Below are positions 7,701 through 15,795 of a DNA stretch of 64,000 bases, in pieces. The DNA comes from UBA6522 sp963664945 (GTDB lineage: Bacteria > Pseudomonadota > Gammaproteobacteria > Steroidobacterales > Rariloculaceae). Positions within the stretch are counted from its first letter, which is position 1; every line of letters starts with the position of its first letter. The stretch spans positions 310,001 to 374,000 of the forward strand of contig OY761822.1 of assembly GCA_963664945.1 (NCBI GenBank), given 5' to 3'. Below the pieces are notes generated by a model, which worked only from the letters and a program-made list of their open reading frames with translations, was not told the DNA's origin and searched no databases. A program made the position numbers and the translations under genes.

Positions 7701-9319
7701 TCGGTAGGCACGGGAACGCCGTCCACAGATTTGCCATCCGCAGGATTGCCATCCGCAGGACCGATGCGGTTAACCGTCTCCCAGCCGTCGCCGATACGAA
7801 CGTGCGCGGGCAGTCGGCGTTCGTGGGCCTGGCCGGCGAGGACGACGCTTTCCAGTTGCGCGTCGGAGAGCCGTCCTTCGGAGACGACGCTGACGGGGAG
7901 TTTCGGGCGGTAGACCGGCCGCGGATGCGCCACGGCGGCCATCGCCGCGGACTGCACCAGCGCCGTGGGATGGGGCCGCGCGCCTTCGATTCGGACAGTG
8001 GCCGGCTGCCAGGGCTCATAGGGTCCCGCCAGCGACTGCGTCGCGGCAGTGTCGTCGGAGCCCGCCTGAGAGGATGCGCCAGTTGGGTCCGGGATCTCAT
8101 ACTCGAGATCGGCGACGGGCCCCCAATCGGCGCGCGGTTGCAGCTTGGCGGCGGAACGGGTGCCTGAAGCGGTACGGCGCTCGCCGGCCTTGCTGGGCGG
8201 CGGTTTGAGCGAGAACCTGCCCTTGCCTCGTGGCGAGCCCGGTACTTGGGCCAGGGGCGCGCGCGGCGGTACGAGCGTTCGCACGGCATCGAGCAGTTCG
8301 GCGGCATTGGCCGCTGTCGCGCCCGGGTCGAGGGACGGGACTGCGGCGCCGGCGTCCTCCCCCGGTTCCAGCCGGTCCAGTACGGTCAGGCGGGTGTCGA
8401 ACGACGTGCCGTGGCGGGCATAGGCCCGCCCGTCGATGGCCATGGAGAACAGCGTGCGCGCGGGCGGGTCGAGATACCGGAACGCGGATTGCCACGCGGG
8501 ATTGCCCGGAATACAGGCATGAGACGTGATGGCCACCAGCCGACCGCCCGGCCCCAGCATGGAGAACGCCGAGCGGATGTGGCGCAGGTCGGCGTCGTTG
8601 CGGCGGCGCTGAACGCCTGGACTGACCGAGAACGGCGGATTCATCAACACCACTGACGGCACGAGCCCAGGCAGGTAATCGGCGATGTTCTCGGCGTTGT
8701 TCCTGTTCACCGAAACGCCGGGGAAGAGGTGTTGCAGCAGGCCGGCCCGGGTGGGGGCGAGTTCGTTGAGGTAGAGCCTCTGGGTCGCGGTCCCGCGCAG
8801 CGCGCAATGCGCCATGACGGCCAGCATCCCGGTGCCCGCCGAGGGCTCCAGCACCCGATCGCCGGGGCGGATCAAGGCCGCTTGCGCGGCGGCATAGGCC
8901 AGCGGCAGGGGGGTGGAAAACTGCTGCAGGCGGACCTGTTCCTCGGAACGGCGCGTGTGGGAGGGTTCAAGCGCCGCCAGGCGTTCGAGCATCGTCAGCA
9001 TGGCGGCGGGACCGTCGGGGCCGGCGCCGGCCTGGCGCCGCATCGCCATGCCGTAGCGCTTGAGGAACAGGACGATGGCGGCTTCCGCGGCGTCGTAGGC
9101 GTCCTTCCAGACCCAGGCGCCCTCGGCGTCGGTGGCGCCGAACGCGGCGGTGAGCGCGTCTCGCAGGATGGGAGCGGTCAGGGCGCGGCCCCTGGACAGC
9201 TCCTGCGTGAGGGAACGCGCGGCGCCCAGCAGGCGGATCGGTTTGTCGCTGGACGCCGGGGACCGGGGCGGAGGCGGTTTCGGGCGCTGGGACGGGCGCT
9301 GGGACGGCGCATCGTGCAT
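4715..9319 (-). CDS. DNA methyltransferase-strawberry notch helicase fusion
   Basis: This is a 1,534-residue multidomain protein typical of plasmids and ICEs. Residues ~125-340 are an adenine-type methyltransferase: SAM motif VLEPSAGTG at ~157 and catalytic NPPF at ~227-230. Residues ~550-1180 are the strawberry-notch SF2 helicase: Walker A GDGTGCGKGRQ at ~560, DEAH box VVVFDEAHAMANAAG at ~675, and a C-terminal helicase half with GGTGRSYHAALD and QAIQGLGRTHRTHQ (arginine fingers). The last third is element-specific. The reading frame stays open far upstream, but the start MHDAPSQ is preceded by AAGGAG. Two short tandem repeats are embedded, giving PADG-type and ALAGG-type linkers. Proposed role: remodelling and methylating element DNA; the exact task is unknown. 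Confidence 0.9.
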   Translation of the reverse strand: MHDAPSQRPSQRPKPPPPRSPASSDKPIRLLGAARSLTQELSRGRALTAPILRDALTAAFGATDAEGAWVWKDAYDAAEAAIVLFLKRYGMAMRRQAGAGPDGPAAMLTMLERLAALEPSHTRRSEEQVRLQQFSTPLPLAYAAAQAALIRPGDRVLEPSAGTGMLAVMAHCALRGTATQRLYLNELAPTRAGLLQHLFPGVSVNRNNAENIADYLPGLVPSVVLMNPPFSVSPGVQRRRNDADLRHIRSAFSMLGPGGRLVAITSHACIPGNPAWQSAFRYLDPPARTLFSMAIDGRAYARHGTSFDTRLTVLDRLEPGEDAGAAVPSLDPGATAANAAELLDAVRTLVPPRAPLAQVPGSPRGKGRFSLKPPPSKAGERRTASGTRSAAKLQPRADWGPVADLEYEIPDPTGASSQAGSDDTAATQSLAGPYEPWQPATVRIEGARPHPTALVQSAAMAAVAHPRPVYRPKLPVSVVSEGRLSDAQLESVVLAGQAHERRLPAHVRIGDGWETVNRIGPADGNPADGKSVDGVPVPTEDGEVLSSPVRFRRGWMLGDGTGCGKGRQVAAVILDRWLRGTRRALWLSASDKLLEDARRDWAALGGAEADVVPLGKIRPADPIPHRHGILFATYAALRSPARQGAQSRLKQIVKWLAGGLDEDNRHAFSGVVVFDEAHAMANAAGSKGSRGDVAPSRQGRAGLRLQNALPDARILYVSATGATTLAGLAYARRLGLWGTDETPFEKRTDFVSAMESGGVAAMEVVARDLKALGLYQARALSYDGVKVELLEHALTDEQRRIYDSYAQAFKIIHANLQQALESTGICSAQRTLNRNAKAAAMSAFEGAKQRFFGHLLTSMKCPALIRAIEADRDAGRASVIQLVSTGEALMERRIAEVPTSEWNDLNIDLTPRESILSYLAHAFPVQLQQPFTDEEGNLMSRPVFDDDGNPVLSQEAVAARDTLIERLAALPPVPAALDQILHHFGHEAVAEVTGRSRRVLRIVDPSGERLALKTRPASANLSETAAFMEGAKKILVFSMAGGTGRSYHAALDCGNTARRVHYLLEPGWRAEQAIQGLGRTHRTHQASAPVFRPVTTDVKGERRFIATIARRLDSLGALTRGQRDSQTSLGGADAALFKASDNLESPYARAALRQFYGALWAGYIDGWSLDRFEKATGLKLAYDGNLKEDLPPMPKFLNRLLALPIEEQNTLFAELETRIDANIEQAMEAGTYEQGVENILADSLRVASREELRTHQRTGAATELVEIARRDRLEPLTADAAIRLRDQALAGGNALAGGDALAGGGKGAPARAALMVNGRSNRAAVRVPAPSRMLDDGGIQARVRLLRPASRDTAAAEAVAASHWRDADETQWTTLWDAEVESLPTHTESRLWLVTGLLLPVWDRLPKEDLRVRRLRTDDGDALIGRVLNPEQATALRAAFGLSGGPALSAAEVHEALTGRGTPFGLANGWRLMRRRLMGADRIEIEGPVDTDLQVLKRLGCVTEIVSWRTRVFAPDADTIGRLLDRYPLEGAPA
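5408..5461. repeat. 18-bp tandem repeat x3 inside the helicase gene
   Basis: Three consecutive units of gccgcccgccagggcatY differ by one to three bases. On the coding strand they give an ALAGGN/ALAGGD/ALAGGG linker. Each unit contains a core related to the 15-bp mini-repeat seen in other genes of the window. Confidence 0.85.
7731..7760. repeat. 15-bp tandem repeat x2 inside the helicase gene
   Basis: There are two identical units, ttgccatccgcagga, with a degenerate third copy just before them. On the coding strand they give PADGN-PADGK-SVDG. The unit is nearly the same as those in the parB-like, DUF2958 and adhesin genes. Confidence 0.85.
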
Positions 9320-9504
9320 GGACGGGCTCCTTCGGGTGGGTGGATGGCGAAGGGGCCGGCCGAAGGAAGGCGAACGCGCTCTCCTCCGGTCCGGACCCGA
9401 CCCACCGAAGCTCTCCCACCTTTTGGCGGCGCTCGTGACTGGGGTCGGAGGAATTTTGAAACGCAGGGCATATGCGGCTGTGCGCGCGGGAGAATCGCCG
9501 GTGT

Positions 9505-9849
9505 TCAGGCGCCGCCGATGCGGACGGTTTCGATCATCGCGTCGACCGCGTCGTCGGGCACGGCGCAGGCCGCGCCCCACCCGCGCAGGTTGGCCAGACA
9601 GTCCTGCCAGGAGCCGAGCATGAGATTGTAGGAACGGTCCTCGGTGGTGGCGGCGAACACGCAATCCCCGATCCGGGCCGCGTCCACGATGGCCGGCTCC
9701 GTCATGGCGGGCAGATCGAGCAGCCAGCACAACAGTGCGGCGAATCGCGGGGAAAGGTGCGGGCCGCGGCGCGGGTCCATGGGGTGCGCGTCGAGGGAAC
9801 GGAGGTCGGGCGCGGCGGGCAAGTCCGCGGCGGATTGCGGTTCGGACAT
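9505..9849 (-). CDS. Hypothetical mobile-element protein
   Basis: This is a 114-residue protein starting MSEPQSAADLPAAPDL behind AAGGAG. Its second half has SPRFAALLCWLLDLPAMTEP and RIGDCVFAATTEDRSYNLML, then WQDCLANLRGWGAACAVP, and it ends with a helix (DDAVDAMIETVRIGGA). No domain is recognised; the conserved-looking tryptophans and cysteines suggest a real folded protein. It lies between the helicase and DUF2958 genes on the same strand, with a short leader on each side. Confidence 0.65.
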   Translation of the reverse strand: MSEPQSAADLPAAPDLRSLDAHPMDPRRGPHLSPRFAALLCWLLDLPAMTEPAIVDAARIGDCVFAATTEDRSYNLMLGSWQDCLANLRGWGAACAVPDDAVDAMIETVRIGGA

Positions 9850-9932
9850 GGGGGGCTCCTTTGGGTCGTGGGCCGGCACGCGATCGGCGGTGGGATCGGC
9901 CGCCGGGCGCGAGAAACGGAGATGGGCGAGGC

Positions 9933-10694
9933 TTACGGCGCGGGAGCACCTGCCTTCTCCTTGCACGCCTCGATCAACGCGCCGTACTCGGCGGTATCGA
10001 GATTGGCGTGACTGTTCGTCAGGTACGAGAGCTGGGTGACGATCAGGCGCACGGCCGGATCGGTGCGCTGGTCGCCGCCTTCGGCGATCACCTGGCGGCA
10101 GGCGTTGTGCAGCGACAGCGCTATCCCCGAGGGGTTGCAGGCGCCTGGATCGACGATCATAAGAGCGTCGCGGTGGCGGTCGTGTCCCTCGGGCAGGTCG
10201 GTGCTGCACACGGCAGTGCTGCGCACGGCGGTCCTGCGCACGGCAATTTGGGGGCCGGCGGCCTCGTGGACGGCGTCCCGGTGGCCGTTGGGATCGGTGG
10301 CGGTAGCCTTTCCGGCGACGGGCAGGCCGGCTTCGCGGGCGGCCTCCTCCAGCAGCGGACCGGACTCGACGATGCGCTGTGCGCTACGGGCGGCCGCAGC
10401 GTAGATGCGAATTGGATATTTCGGCTTGAAGTACAGGTCCCTCTCTATGCCGAGGCCGAGCGGGCCGCGGTATTCCTGAAGCTCCGACAGCGAGATGCCA
10501 CCCAGTTCGGGGCATCCCATGCCGAGATCCGCGAGTCCGAACAGGTAGTCGTTCTCGTCGGGATCCATCTCCGTGACAAGCCAGGTGGCGGCGCCCACCG
10601 GGTTGAAGAACTTGACCAGCGGGAGGTGGTCGCCGTCGCGGTTCTTGCCGTTGGCGATCAGTTGCTCGCGCAGTTCGGGAGTCATCAATTGCAT
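9933..10694 (-). CDS. DUF2958 protein with extra C-terminal domain
   Basis: This is a 253-residue protein. Residues 1-~105 are DUF2958, common on plasmids and ICEs: MQLMTPELREQLIANGKN, VKFFNPVGAATWLVTEMDP, FGLADLGMGCPELGGISLSE, then GLGIERDLYF. A low-complexity linker containing AVRRT-AVRST-AVCST follows, encoded by three 15-bp repeats. Residues ~180-253 form a second unit (DPGACNPSGIALSLHNACRQ, DPAVRLIVTQLSYLTNS) of a kind usually seen as a separate small ICE protein, so this looks like a fusion. Function is unknown for both parts. It lies in the ParB-GHKL-DUF2958-helicase run. Confidence 0.8.
   Translation of the reverse strand: MQLMTPELREQLIANGKNRDGDHLPLVKFFNPVGAATWLVTEMDPDENDYLFGLADLGMGCPELGGISLSELQEYRGPLGLGIERDLYFKPKYPIRIYAAAARSAQRIVESGPLLEEAAREAGLPVAGKATATDPNGHRDAVHEAAGPQIAVRRTAVRSTAVCSTDLPEGHDRHRDALMIVDPGACNPSGIALSLHNACRQVIAEGGDQRTDPAVRLIVTQLSYLTNSHANLDTAEYGALIEACKEKAGAPAP
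10201..10245. repeat. 15-bp tandem repeat x3 inside the DUF2958 gene
   Basis: The three units are gtgctgcacacggca, gtgctgcgcacggcg and gtcctgcgcacggca. Relative to the coding strand the unit is in the opposite orientation from the copies in the helicase and parB-like genes, so it encodes a different peptide (AVRST). Confidence 0.85.
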
Positions 10695-10752
10695 CGGTCG
10701 CTCCTTGTGGATTGAAAAGTGGAAACAGGGATCGGGCTGCGGCGCGCAGCGC

Positions 10753-12585
10753 TCAGGCCCCGGGCGGGGGGCCGAGTTTCACGAACACGTCATCGCCGTG
10801 GACGGCGATGTTGACCGACCGGTCCTTCGGCATCAGCCAGTGGATTTCCTGCCGGACCGCGCGCGCGATCACCGCCCGGGTGGCCTCGTCGGCGGAGGCC
10901 ACGTGTTTCACGGCCAGATGAAGCGCCTCGATGTCGAAGGATCGAAGCTGCGTGGCATGGCTGTCGACGTCGTAGTCGTCATGGGGGCAGAAGAACGCAT
11001 CCCGAAGCAGTTCGGCGAGATCCTCCGCATCGATGTCGCAGCCGGAGACGAGCACGGGACAGGCGTACTCCACGTACCCGCCGTCACCGAGAAGGACGAC
11101 ATCGGCCGGAACCGGGATGACGTCCTTCTCCCCATCGGACCGGACAATCTCCGCGCGCATGACAATGGCATCCGCCCGATCCCCCTGCGGGGTGCAATCC
11201 TCCTGCGGAGGGCAGTCCCCTTGCGGGGCGCAATCCTCCTGCTGGGCGCAGTCCCCCTGCGGGGCGCAGCCCTTCTGCGGGGCGCAGCCCTGCCGGTGGC
11301 GGGTTCGTTCGGCGTCGAGGACGCGCCGAAGCAGTTCCTTGCGGGTATGGGTCGCTCCGCCGATCCGGATCTCGGTGCGCACGTCCGTCAGGCGCGGCAG
11401 GGCGTCGTACCAGCCGTAGCCCTCCAGGCGCCGGTCGGACTCGAACAGCCTCGGCGTGAGCCCGGCTCGCAGCGCGGCGCGATAGAAGGGCTGGGTCTCG
11501 GGCGGATCGGCGTCGTACACGACCACCACGGTGTGCGGGCCGACGGGGGCGAGCGAACCGGGGCGCGTCCAGTTGTCCACGTCGGCGATCGCCGGGCGCC
11601 ACGACCGCAGCTCGGCGGGCGGAACCGGCAGGTCAATCCCGGCGCGGGCCGCGCGCCGGTGGTCCCTGAAGGCCACGCGCGGCGGCGGGTCCATGGGCGC
11701 CAGCGCCCGGTAGACCGCGAGGCGCGCCTCGTCCCGAAGTGCTTCGAGAAACGCATTCTCCACCGCGCGGTTGCGGGCGGGCAGCACGAGTTCGAGTTCC
11801 GGACAGTCCACAACGTCCGCGCTCACCGTCCAGATATCGCCGTCCAGCGTCTGAACGTGCGGCAGGCGGGCGTTGACGGTGAGGCCGTGGAAATTGATGT
11901 CCGACCGGGTATAGGGCACGATCCGGGACCTGCTCACGCCGAGCGCGAGTCCCTTCCAGCGCTCGATGCGGATCGCGTTGACGAGAAAATCGCGCTGCGC
12001 GAGCGCCTCGCCGTCGAACGTCACGGGCAGGGGCGCGAACAGGGCCGCGCGCGCGGCCGCGGCGCGCAGCGCGTCCACCGTTTGGTCGACCGCGAACGTG
12101 ACGCGGGTGCCGTGCGGCTCCGGCGCGGTGGCGTCGGGCAGTACGGCCGCATCGGCCTTGCCCGTGAAATGATCGGGTTCGAGCTCGACCCGCCAGGACG
12201 GCGCGTGCCCGGCGGCGGGCGGCTCGGGCCGCGAGGACAGCGTGCAGCCGTGCTTGGCCAGGGACAACAGGCCCATGCCGGCGGGGTTCTCCGAGCGGGC
12301 GAGATTGTCGTTCCATCCCGATTCGCCGAAGCTCAGCAGCACCGCCGGATCGGCGATGCCGCGGCCATCGTCCCGGACAGCGATTTCGACGCGGCGGTTG
12401 TCCGGCGGGCCGACGGTCTCCGTCGCGATATCGACGCGCGTGGCGCCGCCGCGCCGGGCGTTGGCGATCAGCTCCACGAACGCGGTGGACACCGAGGCAT
12501 CGAAGAACATGTGCATCCGGTCCAGGGCGCGCGGGTGTACGCGGGCGCGTATGGACGTGGCGGCGGGCGTGTTCGTGTCGTTCAT
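10753..12585 (-). CDS. GHKL-type ATPase with Cys-rich hexapeptide repeats
   Basis: This is a 610-residue ATP-binding protein of the GHKL (Hsp90/MutL/histidine kinase) fold. The N box is AFVELIANARRGGATRVDIA, the G1 box VRDDGRGIADP, and the lid NPAGMGLLSLAKHG, all within the first ~115 residues. The rest is a large element-specific part. At about residues 430-465 there are six hexapeptide repeats (GCAPQK, GCAPQG, DCAQQE, DCAPQG, DCPPQE, DCTPQG), each with one cysteine. The C-terminus ends DVFVKLGPPPGA. It could be a MutL/Hsp90-like clamp that changes shape with ATP. It lies just downstream of the ParB-like gene on the same strand. Partners are unknown. Confidence 0.85.
   Translation of the reverse strand: MNDTNTPAATSIRARVHPRALDRMHMFFDASVSTAFVELIANARRGGATRVDIATETVGPPDNRRVEIAVRDDGRGIADPAVLLSFGESGWNDNLARSENPAGMGLLSLAKHGCTLSSRPEPPAAGHAPSWRVELEPDHFTGKADAAVLPDATAPEPHGTRVTFAVDQTVDALRAAAARAALFAPLPVTFDGEALAQRDFLVNAIRIERWKGLALGVSRSRIVPYTRSDINFHGLTVNARLPHVQTLDGDIWTVSADVVDCPELELVLPARNRAVENAFLEALRDEARLAVYRALAPMDPPPRVAFRDHRRAARAGIDLPVPPAELRSWRPAIADVDNWTRPGSLAPVGPHTVVVVYDADPPETQPFYRAALRAGLTPRLFESDRRLEGYGWYDALPRLTDVRTEIRIGGATHTRKELLRRVLDAERTRHRQGCAPQKGCAPQGDCAQQEDCAPQGDCPPQEDCTPQGDRADAIVMRAEIVRSDGEKDVIPVPADVVLLGDGGYVEYACPVLVSGCDIDAEDLAELLRDAFFCPHDDYDVDSHATQLRSFDIEALHLAVKHVASADEATRAVIARAVRQEIHWLMPKDRSVNIAVHGDDVFVKLGPPPGA
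11186..11293. repeat. 18-bp tandem repeat x6 inside the GHKL ATPase gene
   Basis: Six units of about tgcggggcgcagtcccct vary at the ends. They give six in-frame hexapeptides, each with a cysteine and mostly ending PQ plus one residue. The unit contains TCCTGCGGAGGGCAG, which matches the 15-bp mini-repeat consensus found elsewhere in the window. Confidence 0.9.
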
Positions 12586-12681
12586 CGAATGGTTTCTCCG
12601 TCGTGGGACAGGCCAACGGACCCGCCGGCGCAGGGCCGGCAGGCGTCGTTGGCTGTGTGGAAGGGTTGTGCGGGGACCGCG

Positions 12682-14958
12682 CTACGGGGAGACGCGCAGG
12701 AACTCGGGCACCTCGGTGGCGGGGGCATCGTGGGCGTCGGCGTCCTCGCCGTTCGCTGCCGCCGTGTACGGCGTCTCGCCCGTGTCTTCGCCGTTGGCCG
12801 GCGCGGCGTCCGCGTCCCCGCCGTTCTCCCGGCGCCCGTCCTGTGCGGCTTCGGCATCGGCATCCGGTTGCCCGGACGTCCCGGCCGTGTCGTTCGCCTC
12901 CGTCTCGGAGACCGCCTCGCCGGCGTCGAACGGCTCGAATCCGGGCGGCGTCCACTTGAGCGCCGCGGCGCGGGCCACCGCGGGGATGTGCGACGCCTGT
13001 TCGTCGTCGGCGCCGAACGCCCGGGCCATGGACGAGACCAGCACGGCCTTCTTGGACTTGGCGCGCGCGGAAGCCCAGTCGGGGCCGAGAATCTTTACAG
13101 CGACTTCCAGGAGCTTCGCCTTGGTCAGGCGATTCCAGAAAATGTCCGCGTCGGGCCGGTAGTGGGCCGCGAAGTCGATGTCCAGCCGCGCGGTGGTGGC
13201 CTCCAGTTCCGGGCGCGCGGAGGGCTCGAACGCGAGCTGGCCCTGCACCGTGCGCGCCACGCAGGCGGCGAACAGCGACTGCTTGCGGTCCGCCGGCAGG
13301 TCCCGCAGGGCGCGGAACGCGTCGCCGTCGTCCTCGAACTGCAGCCAGTCCAGCGGCAGCGCCGAGCGGTTGAGTGCCAGCATGCCCTCGCCGCGGGAGG
13401 CGTCGGAGAAGTTCTCGTCGTCGCGCCGCAGCGGCGGGCGGTCGGCGGTCTCCGCGAACTTGATGTCCAGCGCATGCGGGCGGTACCCGGTCTGAAAGAC
13501 GGCGCGGGCCATCTGGAACACGCACAGGTCGAACGCGGCCTCGAAGTCGTCCGCCAGGTGCGCCTTGATCAGCGACGTGCGGATGGCGCGCAGGTCGTCG
13601 CCCAGCCCGATGCCGATGCCCGTGCGCTTGCGCGCCTCGGCCGCCGGATCGGGGACCGGATCGGGGCGCGACAGCGCCGGGGGCCGTACGCGCCCGTCGA
13701 ACCCGTCAGAATCGTGGCCGTCTCCTCCGCTTCCGTTCGCGGAGGACGAATTGCTGTCCGCAGGTCTGCCGTCCGCAGGACCGGGGAGGTCTTCGGGGCG
13801 CACCAGGCCCTGAATGACGCGCATGTTGCCGTCGTCGCCGACGGTGACGATGGCGCCGGCCAGCGCCCTGTCCTTGCGGCGGAACACGGCCCGCTCGGCG
13901 ACGGCGTGCTGGATCGCCTCAAGCCGTGCCTCGATGCGGTCGTACTCGCGTTCGGCCTCCTCGGTCCAGTCGTCCCCGTCCAGCTCGCCGAGTTCGTCGC
14001 GCCGTGCGCTCAGTTGCTCGATCTCCTTGCCTTCGGCCTCGGTGGTCTCGCCGGGTTTCGGGCGAATGTGCGCGAAGCGCGCGGTGTCGCTCCACTCGAC
14101 CTCCACGCGGGCCTCGGCCCAGGACCACCTGGTGCGCAGTTCCTCCGCGGCGGTTTCGAGCCGCTCGAGCGCGAGCTTGCGCAGCAGCGCCGGATCGTCG
14201 AACCAGGTGCCCCGCTCGTCCTCCTCGGCGAACAGGTCGCGGGTGAGCGCGCCGCCGGCCGCCTCGTAGGCGTCGGCGCCGATGAACCGGGCGATGGCCG
14301 CGGTCGCGGGGATTCGGCCTTCGGTCAGGAGTCGCCGGATCTGCCACACGCTGGGCCCGTAGTGCTGGGCCTTCAGTTCTTCCCACACGGCGAGTTGCAG
14401 CCTGGCATCCGCCGTGACGCAGAACGCCTGCAGGGCCTGAAGGCCCATCTCGCCCGCGCGGTAGGCATCGAGCAGTTCGGCAGCGGCATTGCCCAGGCGC
14501 AACCGCTGTTCCACCGTCCGTTCGGACACCCCGAAGCGGGCGGCGATCTCCGCGACCGTGCCCCCGTCCCGGGCGATCCGGGCGAAGGCCTCCACCTGGT
14601 CGGCCGGGTGCATGGCCGCGCGCACGGTGTTCTCGACAAGCGACAGCTCGGTGGCGGGGCTGTCGCCCGGGAGCACATGGCAGGCAACAGAATGGTCGGG
14701 CGTGAGCGCGCCGTCGTCGGCCAGCGCCTGCAGCGCCGCCAGGCGCCGGCCGCCGGCGACGACCTCGAAGCAATCGGCGCCGCCGCCGTCCTGTTCGGCG
14801 GGTTGGACGAGGAGATTCTCAAGCAGCCCGTGGGCGGCGATGGACGCCTTGAGCTGCTCGAACGCCGCGCCTTCGGCGGGCGTCTTCCTCACGTTGTGCG
14901 GCGAGGGGATCAGCGAATGAAGGGGGAGGCACCGGATGGTGCGGTCGGGATCGGACAT
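12682..14958 (-). CDS. ParB/RepB-like partition protein, large mobile-element form
   Basis: This is a 758-residue protein. Residues ~1-110 are a ParB N-terminal (CTPase/nuclease-like) domain: IPSPHNVRKTP, then VQPAEQDGG, VVAGGRRLAALQAL (the GERR-type arginine box) and SLVENTVRAAMHPADQVEAF. An HTH follows (TVAEIAARFGVSERTVEQRL, ~130-155). The middle is charged and partly coiled, and there is a PADGR-PADSN repeat linker at ~390. The last ~80 residues are acidic and low in complexity. It is roughly twice the size of chromosomal ParB, as is usual for plasmid and ICE relatives. The start is set by CAGGAGG eight bases upstream. No parA partner is visible in the window. Confidence 0.88.
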   Translation of the reverse strand: MSDPDRTIRCLPLHSLIPSPHNVRKTPAEGAAFEQLKASIAAHGLLENLLVQPAEQDGGGADCFEVVAGGRRLAALQALADDGALTPDHSVACHVLPGDSPATELSLVENTVRAAMHPADQVEAFARIARDGGTVAEIAARFGVSERTVEQRLRLGNAAAELLDAYRAGEMGLQALQAFCVTADARLQLAVWEELKAQHYGPSVWQIRRLLTEGRIPATAAIARFIGADAYEAAGGALTRDLFAEEDERGTWFDDPALLRKLALERLETAAEELRTRWSWAEARVEVEWSDTARFAHIRPKPGETTEAEGKEIEQLSARRDELGELDGDDWTEEAEREYDRIEARLEAIQHAVAERAVFRRKDRALAGAIVTVGDDGNMRVIQGLVRPEDLPGPADGRPADSNSSSANGSGGDGHDSDGFDGRVRPPALSRPDPVPDPAAEARKRTGIGIGLGDDLRAIRTSLIKAHLADDFEAAFDLCVFQMARAVFQTGYRPHALDIKFAETADRPPLRRDDENFSDASRGEGMLALNRSALPLDWLQFEDDGDAFRALRDLPADRKQSLFAACVARTVQGQLAFEPSARPELEATTARLDIDFAAHYRPDADIFWNRLTKAKLLEVAVKILGPDWASARAKSKKAVLVSSMARAFGADDEQASHIPAVARAAALKWTPPGFEPFDAGEAVSETEANDTAGTSGQPDADAEAAQDGRRENGGDADAAPANGEDTGETPYTAAANGEDADAHDAPATEVPEFLRVSP
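13751..13780. repeat. 15-bp tandem repeat x2 inside the parB-like gene
   Basis: The two units are ttgctgtccgcaggt and ctgccgtccgcagga. They are near-identical to the units in the helicase gene, although the surrounding genes are unrelated. Confidence 0.85.
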
Positions 14959-15124
14959 GGAGACCTCCTGAATCGGCCCCGGCGCGGGGCACGGAAGGGA
15001 CGGGAACGGGGCGCGAACCGGAGCCTCCAGGAGCTCTCCGGTTCGACCCGATCCACGCTTCGCTCGGACTCCATGGAGTGCCGCCCCGGTCGGCGGCGAG
15101 GGAGGAAGGATCGTACCGTTCGGA

Positions 15125-15634
15125 TCAAATCCAGCCTCTATCGGCGAGGCTGACGAACGAGCTGTCGGTGACGACAAGGTGATCGACCAGCCGGATGTCG
15201 ACGAGGGCCAGCGCGCGGCCGAGCTTCAGCGTGATGCCGCGGTCGGCCTCGCTTGGAGAGCAATTTTGACTAGGGTGGTTGTGAACGAGGATCACGGCGG
15301 CGGCGTTGTTGTCCAGTGCTTTCTGCACGACCACCCGCGGGTACACGGCCGCCCCGTCGACGGTGCCGTGGAAGAGTTCGGCCATCCGGATCAGGCGATG
15401 GCGGGCGTCAAGAAAGATGACGCCGAAGACCTCGTTGCGCCGGCCCGAGAGCTTCAGGCGCAGGAATTGCTGGATGTCCTGCGGCGCGTTCACGGTGCGG
15501 CCGCGGCGGAAGCGCCCCGACAGCACCTTCAGGGCGAGGGCGACGACGGAGGATTGCTCGGCGCTCGACAGCGAGGCGGGGGTCAGCGAATGGAATCGGT
15601 CTTCGCGGGCGGAGGCGGCATTCGGTGCGGACAT
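15125..15634 (-). CDS. RadC-like JAB/MPN domain protein (intact metal motif)
   Basis: This is a 169-residue RadC family protein. The JAB/MPN core is complete: LKLSGRRNEVFGVIFLDARH, ELFHGTVDGAAVYPRVVVQK, the zinc motif VILVHNHPSQNCSPSEAD (HxH...S...D), then DHLVVTDSSFVSLADRG. RadC was once linked to repair, but its biochemical role is unproven. Copies on mobile elements are common and may act in anti-restriction or in regulation. Only about 60 residues lie before the JAB core, so the usual HhH part of full RadC is missing, as is normal for element-borne copies. It is the upstream-facing half of a tandem pair. Confidence 0.92.
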   Translation of the reverse strand: MSAPNAASAREDRFHSLTPASLSSAEQSSVVALALKVLSGRFRRGRTVNAPQDIQQFLRLKLSGRRNEVFGVIFLDARHRLIRMAELFHGTVDGAAVYPRVVVQKALDNNAAAVILVHNHPSQNCSPSEADRGITLKLGRALALVDIRLVDHLVVTDSSFVSLADRGWI

Positions 15635-15795
15635 GGGCGACGGGCTCCTCAAAGGGATCGGGAAAGGGTGAAAACAACCGGATCGGGCGGGAACGCACCG
15701 GCGAACGAACGCACGCCGGCCTCCGGGATTCGCCCCTTACCGGCCGTCCTCCACTCCTTGCGGTGCGGTGCCGGCTGACGCGGCCTGCGAACGGA

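Noticed and set aside
4298..8167. Very long plus-strand open frame over the helicase gene
   Set aside because: It is the antisense shadow of the helicase gene. High GC keeps shadow frames open; it has no ribosome binding site, no family motifs and Arg/Gly/Ala-rich composition.
10573..15153. 1,500-codon plus-strand frame over the GHKL and parB-like genes
   Set aside because: It is a shadow of two well-supported minus-strand genes, without domain signals.
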